DNA of 64,000 bases from Cocos nucifera (GCA_006176705.1 QRFJ01001914.1:147464-211463), one strand, 5' to 3'. Positions 24,912 through 36,700 are shown, counted from the stretch's first letter. Numbers and translations: made by a program. The notes: generated by a model from the letters alone, not told the origin.

Positions 24912-25484
24912 TGTGAGCTCAGAAGTGACACTCCCAAGTCTTGGAAACATGAGAAGACAAGTCATGGAAAGATGGGAGTGAGCCGAAAGAAAAATCAGTC
25001 TCAATAGTAAAGTTCAGAAATTGGGTCGGCTCACTCTGAGACTAAGCCAACTTAGTTGGAAACTGGGTCGGCTAGGTCTCAGAGAAAAATTCAGACAAAA
25101 AGCAGCATTTTTGGGCTATTGGCATGGTACACAACTGGGTCGACTTAGTACCAGACTGAGCCGACCCAGTCGCAGGTTAGCCGGCTCAGTTTTCGTGGGT
25201 TATTATTTTGTGTACTTGGGTTATTTGGGTTTGAAAAGTTTTTCTATGAGCTTGGGCTTGACCCTTTGTAAAGTATATATACTAGAAATAGATCAAGATT
25301 GTAAGAGTACTGAAGTATACTGAATAAAAGCTCTTTTCTTCTAAAAATTTTTTTTCTCTCCTTCTCTATTCCTTGATTTATTTGATCGTGCTTCCATATT
25401 AATCTCTGAGAAGTACTTTCTTATTGCTTGGCTAATCATCGATGGCCACGTCGATCCGTGTGGGAAGAGCGCATATTTCCAACA
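24912..25484 (+). repeat. 3' LTR of the nested Copia
   Basis: It starts TGTGAGCTC and ends TTCCAACA, 573 bp. It is near-identical over most of its length to 20003-20589, with many scattered substitutions and a deletion of about 20 bp in the repeat-rich U3. Confidence 0.92.
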
Positions 25485-25892
25485 TGCCGAATAGCTTGGA
25501 GAAGCCTCCAAATTTTCAAGAGAGGTCTCCAAATTTTTAGGAGATGTCTTTAAATTTTTAGGAGAGGTCTTTAAAAATTCTGACTTTATTTTTCTTCAAT
25601 GTTTGACCTTTCAAACATGAATTTCTTAGTCCCAAACTCTTCTAAACAAGATTGCTTTCTTCAATTTTAATTTCTCTTTTTCCAATCATACTTTCTTCAT
25701 ACCAAGCCATCCAAATATGTATGAATTTGATCTTTTAAGTATTTTTGCATGGCATCTTGAGAGAATTTATTCTTGAGATAAATTCTTCATTTTGGATACT
25801 TGAAAAATCCTACACACATTCTTGAGACACATGATTAGATACATAATAAACTCAAGATTTGGCAATCATCAAAATCAATCATGGGATCAACA

Positions 25893-28722
25893 ATCTCCTT
25901 CTTTTTGATGATGGCAAAACTTTGAGTATATGTTAAAGAAACTAATGTGAATCAAGATAAGAATAATAAATTAAACTTCATCAAAGAATTTTTAATAAGT
26001 CTTTAATTTATTGCATATTATTAGTACATACATATTTCATATACTCAACATACTTCTTTCTCTTTTTGACAACATCAAAAAGCTCATGGAAAGAAACAAG
26101 AAGTCATCAAATCAACATCAAAGCATTAAATTAAGAGATATATTAAATTCATAAAATTAATTTAAATGAATCATCTTTATTTTGAAAATTTATTCTTTGA
26201 CTCAAAATAAGTTTTAAATATTTATTTTAATTTTAAAATTTAGTTTAAATTTAAATATCATATGTTTTCTCTTTTTGAATGAATATACTTTTTAATCATA
26301 TTTTCAAATATATATATTTTTAAGCTTTAAAAGTAATAAAGTTTTTCAAAAGATTTGAATATGAAATTCAGTATAGTATATACTTTAATATTTAAACTTT
26401 TTTTTCTTAAAAAATTTCAGTCAATTAAGTTCAAAAAAAATATGTATCGAGAATGTATCGAGCAAAGTAAAATAAATAAAATGAAAACAAAAGATAGTCA
26501 TATTTTTAAATTTATTTATTTAAGTAAAAATTACTTTAATACTAATTATTCATAAGAATTTTGCACTGTACATCAAAAATTTAGAATTAAATTTAAGTTT
26601 TCAATTGAGTTTCAAAATTAAATTAAAAAATTTATTTTTGAGAAGGAATATGCTATAAATTTAATTTAACTTCAATCATTTACCAAGAATGATCACACAA
26701 ATCAAGTTTAAAAGATTGGCACATGAAAAATTTAGTATTATATTTATAAATAAGCTTCAAAATTATAAGAATGTATCAAATCAATTTGTTTAAAGTAAGA
26801 ATATATCTCAAACTTATTTTCACTCCAAATAGTTTTCAAAAATAATTTGACAATCAAATCAAAAGCATATAGATCAAATGAAATCATCATATTAAGGCTC
26901 AAAAATATAATAAAATCAATATTTATTTATCTTAATATAAGCTAATTAAAATTTTCAATCAAAGCTAGATAATATCACGCTTCTTATTTTTCATAATTAA
27001 TGCTAGATAAATTTATTTTTTAATTTTTCTCCTCCTTTTTCTTTCAAATCAAGCAGATTAAACATGAATTGAACTACTAAATTTAGATTTTTTAAATTTA
27101 AAAGATATTTTTAATTTTGAAGCTCTTTTTAAATAATTGATAATTTTTTTTAATATTTTCTCTCTTTTATTTTAGCAAATAAAGCTATTTTAAAATTAAA
27201 TAAAATTTAAAAGTACAAGCATCAATTGAGTGAAATAAGCATCAATCAAACAAAATATTCACTCAATTAAGTTCAAAAAAATATATGAGATTCTTTGAAT
27301 TTATCTTAAGAGATATCATATTAAGAGTATATCAATATAAAATAGATTTGAGACATCATATCCAATTCGTTTGCCAAAAAATAATACAATAAAACGTAAG
27401 GCAAGAATGATACCAAGACTGAAAATTTTCTTAGGAAAAAACTTTTTGATATCAATTAAACTAAAATTTAGATCAAATTATAATTTTTTTAATAGTTTAG
27501 TATCATTTAAAGATTAATTTGCAAGTTCAGCTTAATACCAATGAATTTAGTTTTGAATTGATAAAGATAAATTGATTCAGATAAATCAATTTGAATTGAT
27601 ATCAGCAAATTAGTTAAGATAAATCATAAAAAAATTTTAGTTATTCTTCAAAAAGATCATCTCTTTCTTTTCTTAAGAAATATCAAACAACTAGGTTCAG
27701 AAAAGATATGTATTTTTGAGTTTGTCTCAAATGATATCAAATCAAGAATATAAATGTGCAAAACTAGATTTGAAATAAAAATATTCTTTTCTTTTTGCCA
27801 AAAGATAGATCAATCAAATACATGATAAATAGTAAAATATTTGATACCAATCACTTAAAATTGAAGTCCTCTTTAAAAGTTTAGATTTGAAGATAAATGA
27901 TAACTTTCTTGAAACATCTTATTAGATATCAACTTTACAAGATTCAAGAAGATTATTTTTTAAATTTAATTTTTAAAATCAATCAATTGAAATAAATAAG
28001 AATGTTCATTAATATTTTTTTTTTTAAGATCAAAGAGTCAATCAAATCGATAATCAAGATAGATTTTCAAGAAAATTTAGAGAATCATAAAAAATAATCA
28101 ATTGGGGGTTCCAATAATCAATTTAAATAAGATCAAATAAGAGGAAACTAGATGAAGGCTTTATATGTTCAGTTCAACTAGGAAGTTTTAAATTTTTAGA
28201 AGAATTTTGATAATTTAGCTTCTTATAGAAAATGCCAAAAAAAATATTTTTTCTTGTAGGTTTAGTAATTAAAATATTTACACCCAATTAAGTATTTTTT
28301 AAATTAAATTCATCAATTATAAAATTGATATAGGGAGGTTTAAGATATCATGCTAAATTTTAAGATAAAATTATTTCATCCATGATATATAGAAGAGAGC
28401 ATATTGATTTAAAAGTCAACATATTCAAATTATTGCTAGCATCAAAATCAATCATACTTATCAAAGCATGAAAGAAGTTATTATATGCATACATATTAGC
28501 AAATTATTAAAGTCAATACATTCAATAAATCAAGCTTTCTATTCAAGAAGTATGATCATTTTAAGCAATGATAAATCATCAAAATCAATCAAACAATGAT
28601 AGCATGATGTGAGAAAAGTTTAGATTTTACCTAACCTCATCATCCATCCAATTTCATTTTCAAGGCATCCATTCATAATATTTTTTTTTTCATTCCATTG
28701 GATCCTTGATGTACCTACAAAA
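25893..28722 (-). other. AT-rich non-coding interior of the SIRE-like element
   Basis: No coding motifs are visible on either strand. A purine tract read on the minus strand (aaaaagaaggaga) adjoins the LTR. Between about 26415 and 27900 a diverged repeat shows as 'caattaagttcaaaaaaatatat' near 26417 and 27262 and 'caactaggttcagaaaagatatg' near 27690. The blocks that follow also match ('tatcatattaagagtatat..tagatttgaga' versus 'tatcaaatcaagaatataa..tagatttgaaa'). The spacing is about 425 bp, or a multiple of it. Confidence 0.6.
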
Positions 28723-29900
28723 TTATTTACTAGATTTTGGTACCCAAGTCATCTTGGATCCATGGATGTTAGAGTACATGATTTCTTTTGAAACCCATAT
28801 TTGCTTTATCAAGGCTTGGCCAATTCTTTTAAAGTTGCATTCTAAAATTTTATGGCCAATTTGATTATATTTAAAGTATTTAATGGTATGAACTTTAGTT
28901 GAAGCTCTTATAAAAATATTTCTAGTATTTTGCTGCTTTCTAAAAATATTAAAATTAGTTTCTATTTTATTGAAAATAGTTCCATTAACTTTTACCACAG
29001 ATTGAAAATTTTGAAAACTAATGGTAAACTTTTCAGCAATAAATTTTAAAACTTCAATCTCTCTTCTTAATTTTTTATTTTCTTTCAAGAGCTCTTTCTT
29101 TTTATTTAAAAGATTTTTATTTTCTTTTAAGAAGAATCTTAAAGTATCATTATCCTTTTTAAGCTTCAAATTTTCTTTAACTAAAGAATTTTTAGATTTA
29201 ATCCATTCTTCTTTTTCTTTAACCAAAGTATTCTTTTCTTTCAAAATATTTTCTTTTTTATTTAAAAGCTCATTCTTTTCTTTAGCTAAAAGAAGATTTA
29301 ATTTTTTAAGTTCTTTATTTTTTAGCTTTAATTTTTTAACATCCATTAATTCATTAAAGACTTCAAATAACTCATCAAATATAAAGTCGAAAGAATTTTC
29401 AGAATTTACCTCATTTGTATTAGCCATGAGGCAAAGATTTATTGTACTTTCTTCCTCTTTTTCATTTTTCTTTTCTTCGCTTTGCTCCCTCTTAATTAAT
29501 GTTTTATTTTTCTTTTGTTTTCTCTTCTTCTTTTTCTTCTTTTCATCCTCATGAGCTGTGAGGCAAAGGTTGGGGTGAGCTTTCTTGTCTTCTTTGGAGC
29601 TTGATATTTCTTCTTATTTTGCTCCCTCAAAAATAGTTTCCAATTTTTTCCAAATTTTTTTTGCTGAAATGTAAGAAAAAATTAGATTAAACTCAATTAT
29701 ATCTAATGAATAATAAAGTATATTTAAAGCCTTAGCATTTAGATGCATTGATTCTTCATCAATAAATGATGTATTTTTGTAAGGGCCATTGATAATAATT
29801 TTTCATAGGTTATAGTCATGTGATTGTATAAAAATTTTTATTTTAATTTTTTAATATATGTAATTTAATTCATTTAACAGTGGGGGATGATCAATAGAAT
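28723..29900 (-). pseudogene. gag remnant of the minus-strand SIRE-like element
   Basis: On the minus strand, 29900-29650 encodes a Copia-type gag core (LWKIIINGP near 29790, SAKKIWKKLE near 29650) with stops. From 29427 a 234-codon frame is open. It begins MANTNEVNSENSF, continues as a long Lys/Glu/Leu-rich coiled coil (about residues 30-135), and ends with a zinc-knuckle relic and a WVPK motif typical of the SIRE gag end. In the knuckle the first two cysteines have become tyrosines (YFKYNQIGHKILEC), so zinc binding is lost. Gag packages element RNA. Nothing resembling protease or integrase follows. Confidence 0.75.
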
Positions 29901-29984
29901 GGCCTTCATTCAAAAAAGATTTCATTTGGGTTGCCAAGATCTTTTACTCTTGATGGTTAGATCAAAAATCAATAACAGAGAACC

Positions 29985-29996
29985 TACTCTAATACC
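29985..29996 (-). other. Primer-binding site of the minus-strand SIRE-like element
   Basis: Read on the minus strand it is TGGTATTAGAGT(A), two changes from the initiator tRNA-Met complement TGGTATCAGAGC, and lies 3 bases inside the right LTR. It fixes the element's orientation. Confidence 0.8.
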
Positions 29997-29999
29997 AAT

Positions 30000-31567
30000 T
30001 ATTGCTCAAAGGTTACAACCCAAGAGGAGGGATGAATTAGGTTTCAAAAAAAAAAACCAAATTTACTTTCTCGATAAGGTGTGCTTTAATTTACATTATC
30101 TTTAGTGATTGTGGAAAGTAACCAATAGTATAGTAGTGGAATTAAGATAGCAAAATTAAATTATAAAAGTAAAGCAAGAATTAAAAGCATGTAAAGAATG
30201 TAAAGGAATAAGAGAAAAGCACAAATATAAAAATACCATAATTTATAGTGGTTCGATGCAACCCGCACCTATGTCCACTCTCTAAGCTTTTCTTAAAATT
30301 TTTATTATAATCCATCCTTGATTATAATATGTTTATTTTCTAAGCTCACAAATAAATCTAATTGATTTTCATAGGAGCACCAACCAAAATCTAATACTGT
30401 TAGTTTTTTAGATTCACTAACAATCCAGTTGATTTTTTGGGCTTACCAACCAAAACCTACAATATCTAATTTTGAGCTTGGATGGGTCTAATCCCCAAGT
30501 TTCTTTCTTTCAAAGAAACTTGAAAAGAAATAAAAATATAATATAAGAAGTTTAGCACAAAAATAAAAAATAGAGTTGAAACTCTTTGAGCATAAAGAAG
30601 AGATTGAATAATTAGCTCTTTTGAAGCTTGGAAACTCTTTTTTGAGGCTTGAGAGGGTGCTTGAGAAGTTGTAGAAGATAACTCTTGAATGCCCTTTGAA
30701 ATCGCTGCAAAATTTTTCTCTTTTTCTCTTTTATTGATGTGCAATAGAATTCCTTAGATTTGAAAAATGATTTCTCTCTCTAAATTCCTTAGTCCTATTT
30801 TTAATTAATTCTCCATCTTTAAATATCTTTGGAGATGATTGAAGAAAGATTTCTAGCCATTGAAAGTACTGAAATAGTCATTAAAAGTGTAAACTAGCCA
30901 TTGAAAAGCTTGCAGAAAAATCTAGTTGAAGGCTATCGTGAATTTGGAGAGCTCTCGATTTTTCTATAAGAGCTTTTGATTTTTCAGCGAGAGCTTTTAA
31001 AAATTTTCAAGAAGTCTCGATTTCACAGTGAGAGCTCTCGAGAATTTTCGAAAGCTTTCGATCTTAGAATACAGAAATGAGTTTTCTGTTTTCTGAAATG
31101 AAGAGATCTCACTCAATTTTAGAGAGGTCTCGAGCCTGTGCCAGGACAATATGCAGGAGTGCTAAACAGCTTGGAGAAGCCTCCAAATTTTCAAGAGAGA
31201 TCTCCAAATTTTCAAAAGAAATCTCCAAATTTTCAAGAGAGGTTTCTAAAAATTCTGACTTTATTTTTCTTCAATATTTAATCTTCCAAACTTGAATTTC
31301 TTAGTCATAAACTCTTCTAAATAAGATTACTTCCTTCAATTTTAATTTTTCTTTTTTTAATTATATTTTCTTCATACCAAGTCATCCAAATATGTGTGAA
31401 TTCGATCTTTTAAGTATTTTGGTATGGCATTTTGAGAGAATTTATTCTTGAGATAAATTTTTTATTTTGGATACTTGAAAAATTCTACAAACGTTCTTGA
31501 GATACATGATTAGATACATAATAAACTCAAGATTTGACAATCATTAAAATCAATCATGGGATCAACA
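30000..31567 (-). repeat. 5' LTR of the minus-strand SIRE-like element
   Basis: It starts TGTTGATCCC on the minus strand (at 31567) and runs to about 30000, 1568 bp. It is colinear with the split LTR at 18851-25892 and preserves the unoccupied site of the nested Copia near 31160. Three 21-bp units (ctccaaattttcaagagagat type) lie at 31181, 31202 and 31223; the other LTR carries a four-unit version. Confidence 0.9.
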
Positions 31568-31572
31568 GCTAA
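31568..31572. other. Target-site duplication GCTAA (right)
   Basis: It is identical to 18846-18850. Confidence 0.85.
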
Positions 31573-32700
31573 GAATATCAATTCTTTTGTATATTTGTTA
31601 GGATTTTTTAAGGAGAAAACACTAAGAAGAATTTGACATTAACAAATTTGATTCAAAAGGCATAAATTAATATCATTAATTAATGTGCTGATAGCAAAAT
31701 TTTGGAGTCCAAAATGGAAAGAACAAACTAAAATCTAAATTTAGGAAATATAAAGAAAAAATAGTGAATTAGCAAAGCTTTTGGCACTAGTATACTTAAT
31801 GGGAAAAGCAAGCATCAAAGTGAAAGAACAAATTGGCACAAATTGATAAGTAAAAATGAAAAATATCATATTCATATTCAAAACTTAAGAACATACTTTA
31901 ATACCTAAGATGACATTAACATGCTTGTTTTTGAGAAAGTGATAAATATGTAAGCTGAGAACAAAATTTTAACAATCAAAGATTAAAAATTCAAATTCAA
32001 ATGAAAGTATTGGTTAATATGCTTAGTGCAAAATTATGATGTTAATATATCAGTGGAAAGAATAAGCTAAAGTGTACATTTATGAAATATTAATTAGAAA
32101 ATAGTGAATTAGGAAAGTGATTGGCACTAATATACTTAAAGGGAAAAGCATAGATTAATATGTCAAGTTGGAAGCACAAATTGATAACACATATTCAAAT
32201 TAAAAATTAAAATGGATCATATTAATATTTGAAATAGAAGAACATAATTTAATATCTAAAATGAGATTAATGTGCAAGTTTTTAAAAAGTGATCAATATA
32301 TAAGTTGAAAGAAAAAATTTTAATAACCAAAGATAAAAAAATTCAAATTCGAATGAGGAATAATTAATATGCTCAACAAAATTTTGCATGCTGATATATA
32401 TTCAAACTCAAAAAGAACCTGAAATCTAAATTTAAGAAATATAAAGAAAAACTAGTGAATTAGGAAAGTGTTTGGAAATGTTTTATCAAAGTGAAAGCAC
32501 AAATTGATAGCTAAAAATAAAAAAATCATCTTAATATTCAAAACTAAAAGAGGAAACTGAAAGCTAAACTTTAGTGATATTAAAAAAAAAAAATTGTGAA
32601 TTAGGAAAGTGTTTGGCACCAGAATACTTAAAAAGAAAATTTAAATATTATTTGTTAAAATGGAAGCACAAATTGATAACTAAAAATAAAGAAATCTAAT
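31568..32700. repeat. Degenerate tandem array, right half
   Basis: The block 'tagtgaattaggaaagtgtttggcactaatatacttaaagggaaaagc' recurs in variants at about 31771, 32102, 32454 (shortened) and 32594, and 'gcacaaattgataactaaaaat' recurs between them. The first bases (gctaagaatatcaattcttttgtatatttgttaggatt) join seamlessly to 18825-18850 and then match the unit at about 18440-18490. The retroelement thus landed inside one repeat unit. Confidence 0.7.
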
Positions 32701-32721
32701 AATATTCAAAATTGGGAAAAG

Positions 32722-32726
32722 AAAAA
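32722..32726 (-). terminator. RNA polymerase III terminator of tRNA-Cys
   Basis: Five consecutive T on the minus strand lie just after the tRNA 3' end, the standard pol III stop signal. Confidence 0.8.
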
Positions 32727-32732
32727 TTAATA

Positions 32733-32804
32733 AGGGCCCAACCGGGTTCGAACCGGTGACCTCTTGATCTGCAGTCAAATGCTCTACCACTGAGCTATGG
32801 ACCC
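32733..32804 (-). tRNA. tRNA-Cys (GCA)
   Basis: The minus strand folds as a complete 72-nt cloverleaf. The acceptor stem is GGGTCCA paired with the 3' TGGGCCC side (one G-T type pairing), the D-arm carries the internal A box TAGCTCAGTGG (32787-32797), and the anticodon arm has loop CTGCAGA giving anticodon GCA. The T-arm contains the B box GGTTCGAACCC (32744-32754). The discriminator is T and there is no intron. A run of five T on the minus strand follows 6 bases downstream. It decodes UGC/UGU cysteine codons in cytosolic translation. It looks intact and functional, and lies directly beside the degenerate tandem array. Confidence 0.96.
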
Positions 32805-34389
32805 ATTTAAGTTTTGCTTTTTCAACTTGTAATTACAAAGTAAATTGCAACAGATTGTCAACAACAATAAAAAGCATAACTAATTGAGAATGCATGAATT
32901 GTCTGGACCCACAGAATTGTGGATGGTAATTTTTGACTCTAGCCCTCTTAAATAAATAGGTTCCAAGGACAATTTCTTATAATTGAGTTACACGCATGTT
33001 AGTTAAGTCCACCTTGATGATAAACAAGTCAGGTACAGTTCCTTTAAGTGTATTGGGTCACCATAGATCAAATAAACATAACATCCATTCTCAAGCCTCC
33101 AGGATAGTCTCAATTGCACCATAGGTTATGGCTGATAGGATTAACTAAAATGTTCAAAATGCTGCATAATTAATGTTCAGAAGAATAAGATAACAAAAGG
33201 AAAAGTAAAGAGAACACTATATGTAACTTTTATACTTTTTTCCCTTCTCTACTTAAATTGTTTTCACTTTTTCTGGATACTGAACCTAAATCTTTTTGTT
33301 TTGCCATATTTTGTTTTCATTGAGTAAAGCGCTGCAGGTTGATTAGGGGGTTAAACATTTGAACTTAATTATTGAGAAGTTGAGTCTATTAAAAGATTTT
33401 TGACCCAACCCAGGCCAGTGCCGTCCATACTTAGATTGAGTGAATAGTCCCATTGTAGATACAGACCATGCATCAATGTTCATAAATTTCAGAGAGGAAT
33501 GGACCAACCAAGGTTGTGCCAAGTGGATGGTAGTATTTTGTTGGGGTTGATGGGGTCCAATAAGAATCTTAGGGAGATATTTTTGAGTTGGGACAGTTGT
33601 AAAGCTTGTAGTGTTTCTGGAAATATTTTTGCGCAGAATGCACAATTGTTCATAGAGTAAAATTGAACTAGCCTTTATGCTTATTGATTATGGTTTTATG
33701 CTCAGAATAGGGCAAGGGATCATTAATTTGTACCTAGATTTTATGTTAACTAGTAAGCATCACATGCACAATACAAGGACATTTGGATTAATTGTATATC
33801 TATTTTTATAATGGGCCCACATTTTGTATTAGCTAACTTTTCCTCTTAATGCAACCCAACTAAACCTTACATTACATCCAGATCCTAATATCTGAACTAA
33901 GGATTTTGGTATGGCAAGATGGTCACATCCAATCTTATCCATTTGTCAGCTCTCAAATTGTGAATAAAAAATATGATGTTGCCTATTTGGAAAGATCCAA
34001 CCAGATCTATCCTGTCTTTATCTTGGTCATTCTATCTCTACCCAAACTTTATCACAATTATTACAATCAATTTTATTAGAGTTTTAGATCCCTTACCAAA
34101 TTTAGTTGATGCAATTTAAACCCAACCTGGCTTGAGCAACAACTTATAAAAACCCTAGCCTCGTGACTTAATATGGTCAAAAGGTCTGACCCACACTTGA
34201 TCCATTGAACATTGTTCAAAATCTAGATGAAAAATATTGCTACCAATGCCTAGCCCAAGCCCATCTCAAATCAGTATTAAGCCTGGATATTATCAGGTTA
34301 AATTATTTTTGCCGCTGCTAATAGCAACAAGCAATCCAACAAAACTGGAAAATAACAACATGAAACCCTAAACCAAAAATGATCTTTGT
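32805..34389. other. Intergenic DNA, nothing identified
   Basis: Unlike the flanks this is not obviously retroelement. No frame shows a recognisable domain; the 100-codon minus frame at 33343-33645 has no motif I can name. Confidence 0.4.
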
Positions 34390-35244
34390 GGTTTTCATGG
34401 CTTTTAGATTGTGATACCATCCAAGTTACCTACAGAATGAGCCCTATAGACTTATAATTAACTGGTGAAACCACTGTAACAAACAAATCATCCGTAAAAT
34501 TCTCTACATGGCTAACATTTTTGGTCGGGATGACATACATGCAACTCAAGCTTCTCCAGTACAGAAGCAGCATTAAAAAGGGAAACCAATCCAAGAAAGT
34601 ATGCTTCCTTGTCCAAGCCACTGAGAAAGATCAGCACCAAGTGCTTTAAGTGAATAAATTAAGGTTTTGTTGGTAAATCAACCACCTGAAAAATTGAACA
34701 CACAAGAAAAACTAAAGTAAATTTCTATAAACACATTAAGAAACAAACCATGTGAAGATTGTGGGAGAAAACATTAATGCTATCCATTATCCTTAAATAC
34801 AGAATTCTGAGATAAGGAAGATCACATGAAAGTCGGGTGAGAGCATAGTTCAGCATCAAAATCTGTCTCCAATTTAAGTTATGCCATAACTAGCTGTGAA
34901 GGTCATCCAAGTAAACAAAACCTACCCGATACCCTACGGACTCAAGTGATGAGATTTCCAGCATAGAATATCATCCTTAAAAATATACACCATTCAACTT
35001 TCGCATGTTTCAGTCTGCATAATGGCTGGGAAATTTTTAGGTTCTTTAGTTGGTGGGAGTGCCTGACATTCAACCATTCAAGTACCAAAAAAACTGAACA
35101 AGTTTTGAATATCTTCACCAGTTACATCTACCTTATTCAGATTGAGCGTTTCAAGATTACCGAAAGCATCAAAATTTTGGGAGGCTTCTAAGGTATAGAT
35201 TCTACAAAATACAAGTCGATAGAAATAAAAAATTATGCAAACAT

Positions 35245-35541
35245 CGCTAAATTTTAATTTTAATTTATTTTTATAAATTTAATTTTATAAATTTATTTAG
35301 ATTATTTTATTTTATTAAAAATTTTAATTTTATTAAAATTCTTAAAACAAAATTTATTAAAATTTAAATTAAAAATTAAATTTTTATTAGATTATTTTTT
35401 ATTTTTCTATTTAAAGCTCTATCTCTATGAAAAAATAGATCTGAACTATGGATAATTTAAAAAATTAAATTAAATTTTATTTTTTTTATTTTTTTAAAAA
35501 AATCTATATTAATTTGAAATTAATACTATTTTTTAAAAAAA
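35245..35541 (+). repeat. 5' LTR of the chromovirus
   Basis: It starts CGCTAAA (from TGCTAAA) and is very AT-rich with a 'tatttaaag' TATA region near 35409. It is homologous to 39204-39469; the end is approximate because of A/T runs. Confidence 0.65.
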
Positions 35542-35543
35542 AT

Positions 35544-35555
35544 TTACATCAGAGT
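35544..35555 (+). other. Primer-binding-site relic of the chromovirus
   Basis: TTACATCAGAGT differs at three positions or so from TGGTATCAGAGC and is followed by 'ttcgtgatctcgacc', a leader start I associate with such elements. Decayed. Confidence 0.55.
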
Positions 35556-35559
35556 TTCG

Positions 35560-36700
35560 TGATCTCGACCTCTGATTCCTCTTTTTCTTTTTCTTTCTAC
35601 CACGTAGCCGCATCTTTTTTTTCTTTTTTACGGTGATTCAATCTCTTTCGGCTCGAAGAAATCGGCATCATCCTCCCATCTCTTCCATCCCGCCGTCTCT
35701 CTCTTTCTCCTTTCCATCGCGATCACAAAAAAAAAAAAAAAAAAAAGTCATCTTTCCCTTCCCCTCTCTATTTTTCTCCCTTTCTTTCTTCCGAATTGCA
35801 GCCCACCCTCGCTGCCTCCTTCGTCGCCAATGGTCGTCGCCGCGTCCTCTATCGCCGCCGACCGTCGCCGCTGCCCTCTCCACCCCAATCTACCTTCCCA
35901 TCGCCCTGATCGGCTGCCAATCGATGGTTTCTCCGTCTTCGCCGTCGGCCGACCGCAGAGCCCTCGCCGCGATTGGCTGCAAAGCTTCAGGACCCGCCGA
36001 GTTGGGATGGAGTAGGTCCTTCACCGAAAACCCCACCTCATCCCGTCGCCAACTGCCGACTGCCGTCATCATTGTCACCGGCGTCCAACTCCGATCTCCC
36101 TTCTAGCTCACTATCGATGCCATCTCTGCCGCCGACCGCTGTCGCTACCTCGCCTACTCTTCCCGTCGCTCCACCGTCGGACCCATCCGTGTCACAGCAG
36201 CCCCGCCGCCACCCCTTGCGTCCGATTATTGGCTTCGTCACCACCTCCGACAGAAAGGATTCATCGCCGCCTCCACCGTGCCGAGTCCGATTATTTGCTT
36301 CGTCGCCACCACTTGCCGTGCCGTGCCCTGTTGATGTCCACCGTCGTTCCACCTCTTCCTATCGACTGACCGAGCCCCCGGCACCGACGACCCTACTTCA
36401 TCCCGTCGCCCCATCGCCGACTGTCGACTGCCGTCGTCATCTTCTTCTCGTCGACGTCGAGCCCTCCCTTTCGATCTCCGTCGGGAGTATCAATCGGGTA
36501 AGAGGCGCCGATCGTTCCCCTTCTTTTTCGACGTCTTTCCGCAGCCCTATCACCAGCAACCCGCCATCATCCATCGCGCTGTTGACCGGCCGGAGCCCGT
36601 CGTCCCTTCTTCGCCAGTAATTGGAATCCCAGGTGGCATCGAAAGAGAGACAAAAAGAAAGAAGGGCATCGTCTAGAAAATAACACGGCCTATGGACCAC
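35560..36700 (+). other. GC-rich low-complexity leader block of the chromovirus
   Basis: In an AT-rich setting this kilobase is rich in CCGTCGCC-type triplets. All strands and frames are partly open (157 codons at 35633-36106; 215 codons at 35973-36620; 104 codons at 36038-36352 on minus), and the translations are Ser/Pro/Arg-rich without a recognisable domain. Internal direct repeats are visible: 'cttcatcccgtcgcc' at about 36037 and 36397, and 'tccgattattggcttcgtc' at about 36229 and 36287. A homopolymer of about 21 A lies at 35726-35746. It occupies the place between primer-binding site and gag. I treat it as untranslated leader or captured host DNA rather than a gene. Confidence 0.55.

Larger units (their letters stand above)
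20003..25484 (+). mobile_element. Nested Copia element with short LTRs
   Basis: Structure: LTR (20003-20589), primer-binding site (20592), decayed gag-pol (20860-24900), polypurine tract 'aaggtggag' (24901-24909), LTR (24912-25484). It sits in the opposite orientation inside the LTR of the minus-strand SIRE-like element and is therefore younger than it. The domain order protease, integrase, RT, RNase H is Copia. The RT/RNase H style (YIDD, STIEVEYIGI, HIDMRYHRI) resembles the Tork/Tnt1-like branch. Stops and frameshifts make it inactive. Confidence 0.92.
18851..25892 (-). repeat. 3' LTR of the minus-strand SIRE-like element, split by a Copia insertion
   Basis: The LTR consists of 18851-20002 plus 25485-25892, about 1.56 kb once the insert is removed, and matches the right LTR (1568 bp) throughout. 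On the minus strand it starts TGTTGATCCC (at 25892) and ends GGGCATCA (at 18851). The 'tgcaccgaaccactataaat' block sits near 19100. Short internal repeats include palindromic 'gagagctctcga' blocks (19805-19910) and 21-bp units at 25506, 25527, 25548 and 25569. Confidence 0.88.
18851..31567 (-). mobile_element. Minus-strand SIRE-like element with gag but no pol (LARD-like), carrying a nested Copia
   Basis: Two long direct repeats are its LTRs: 18851-20002 continued at 25485-25892, and 30000-31567. Their orientation is minus, shown by an initiator-Met-type primer-binding site just inside the right LTR, a gag region on the minus strand (29900-28723), and a purine tract (read on minus) just inside the left LTR near 25893-25910. 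The 5-bp duplication GCTAA flanks it. After removing the nested Copia (20003-25484) and one target copy the element is about 7.2 kb. The 2.8 kb where pol should be contains no pol motifs. It could only move with help from a full-length relative. Confidence 0.85.

Noticed and set aside
29021..29554. 177-codon plus-strand Phe/Ser-rich frame
   Set aside because: Antisense shadow of the Lys/Glu-rich coiled-coil gag on the minus strand.
33343..33645. 100-codon minus-strand frame
   Set aside because: No recognisable motif, no supporting context.
35973..36620. 215-codon plus-strand reading frame in GC-rich DNA
   Set aside because: Ser/Pro/Arg-rich low-complexity translation without a domain. Other frames over the same DNA are equally open, and it lies between a chromovirus primer-binding site and gag.
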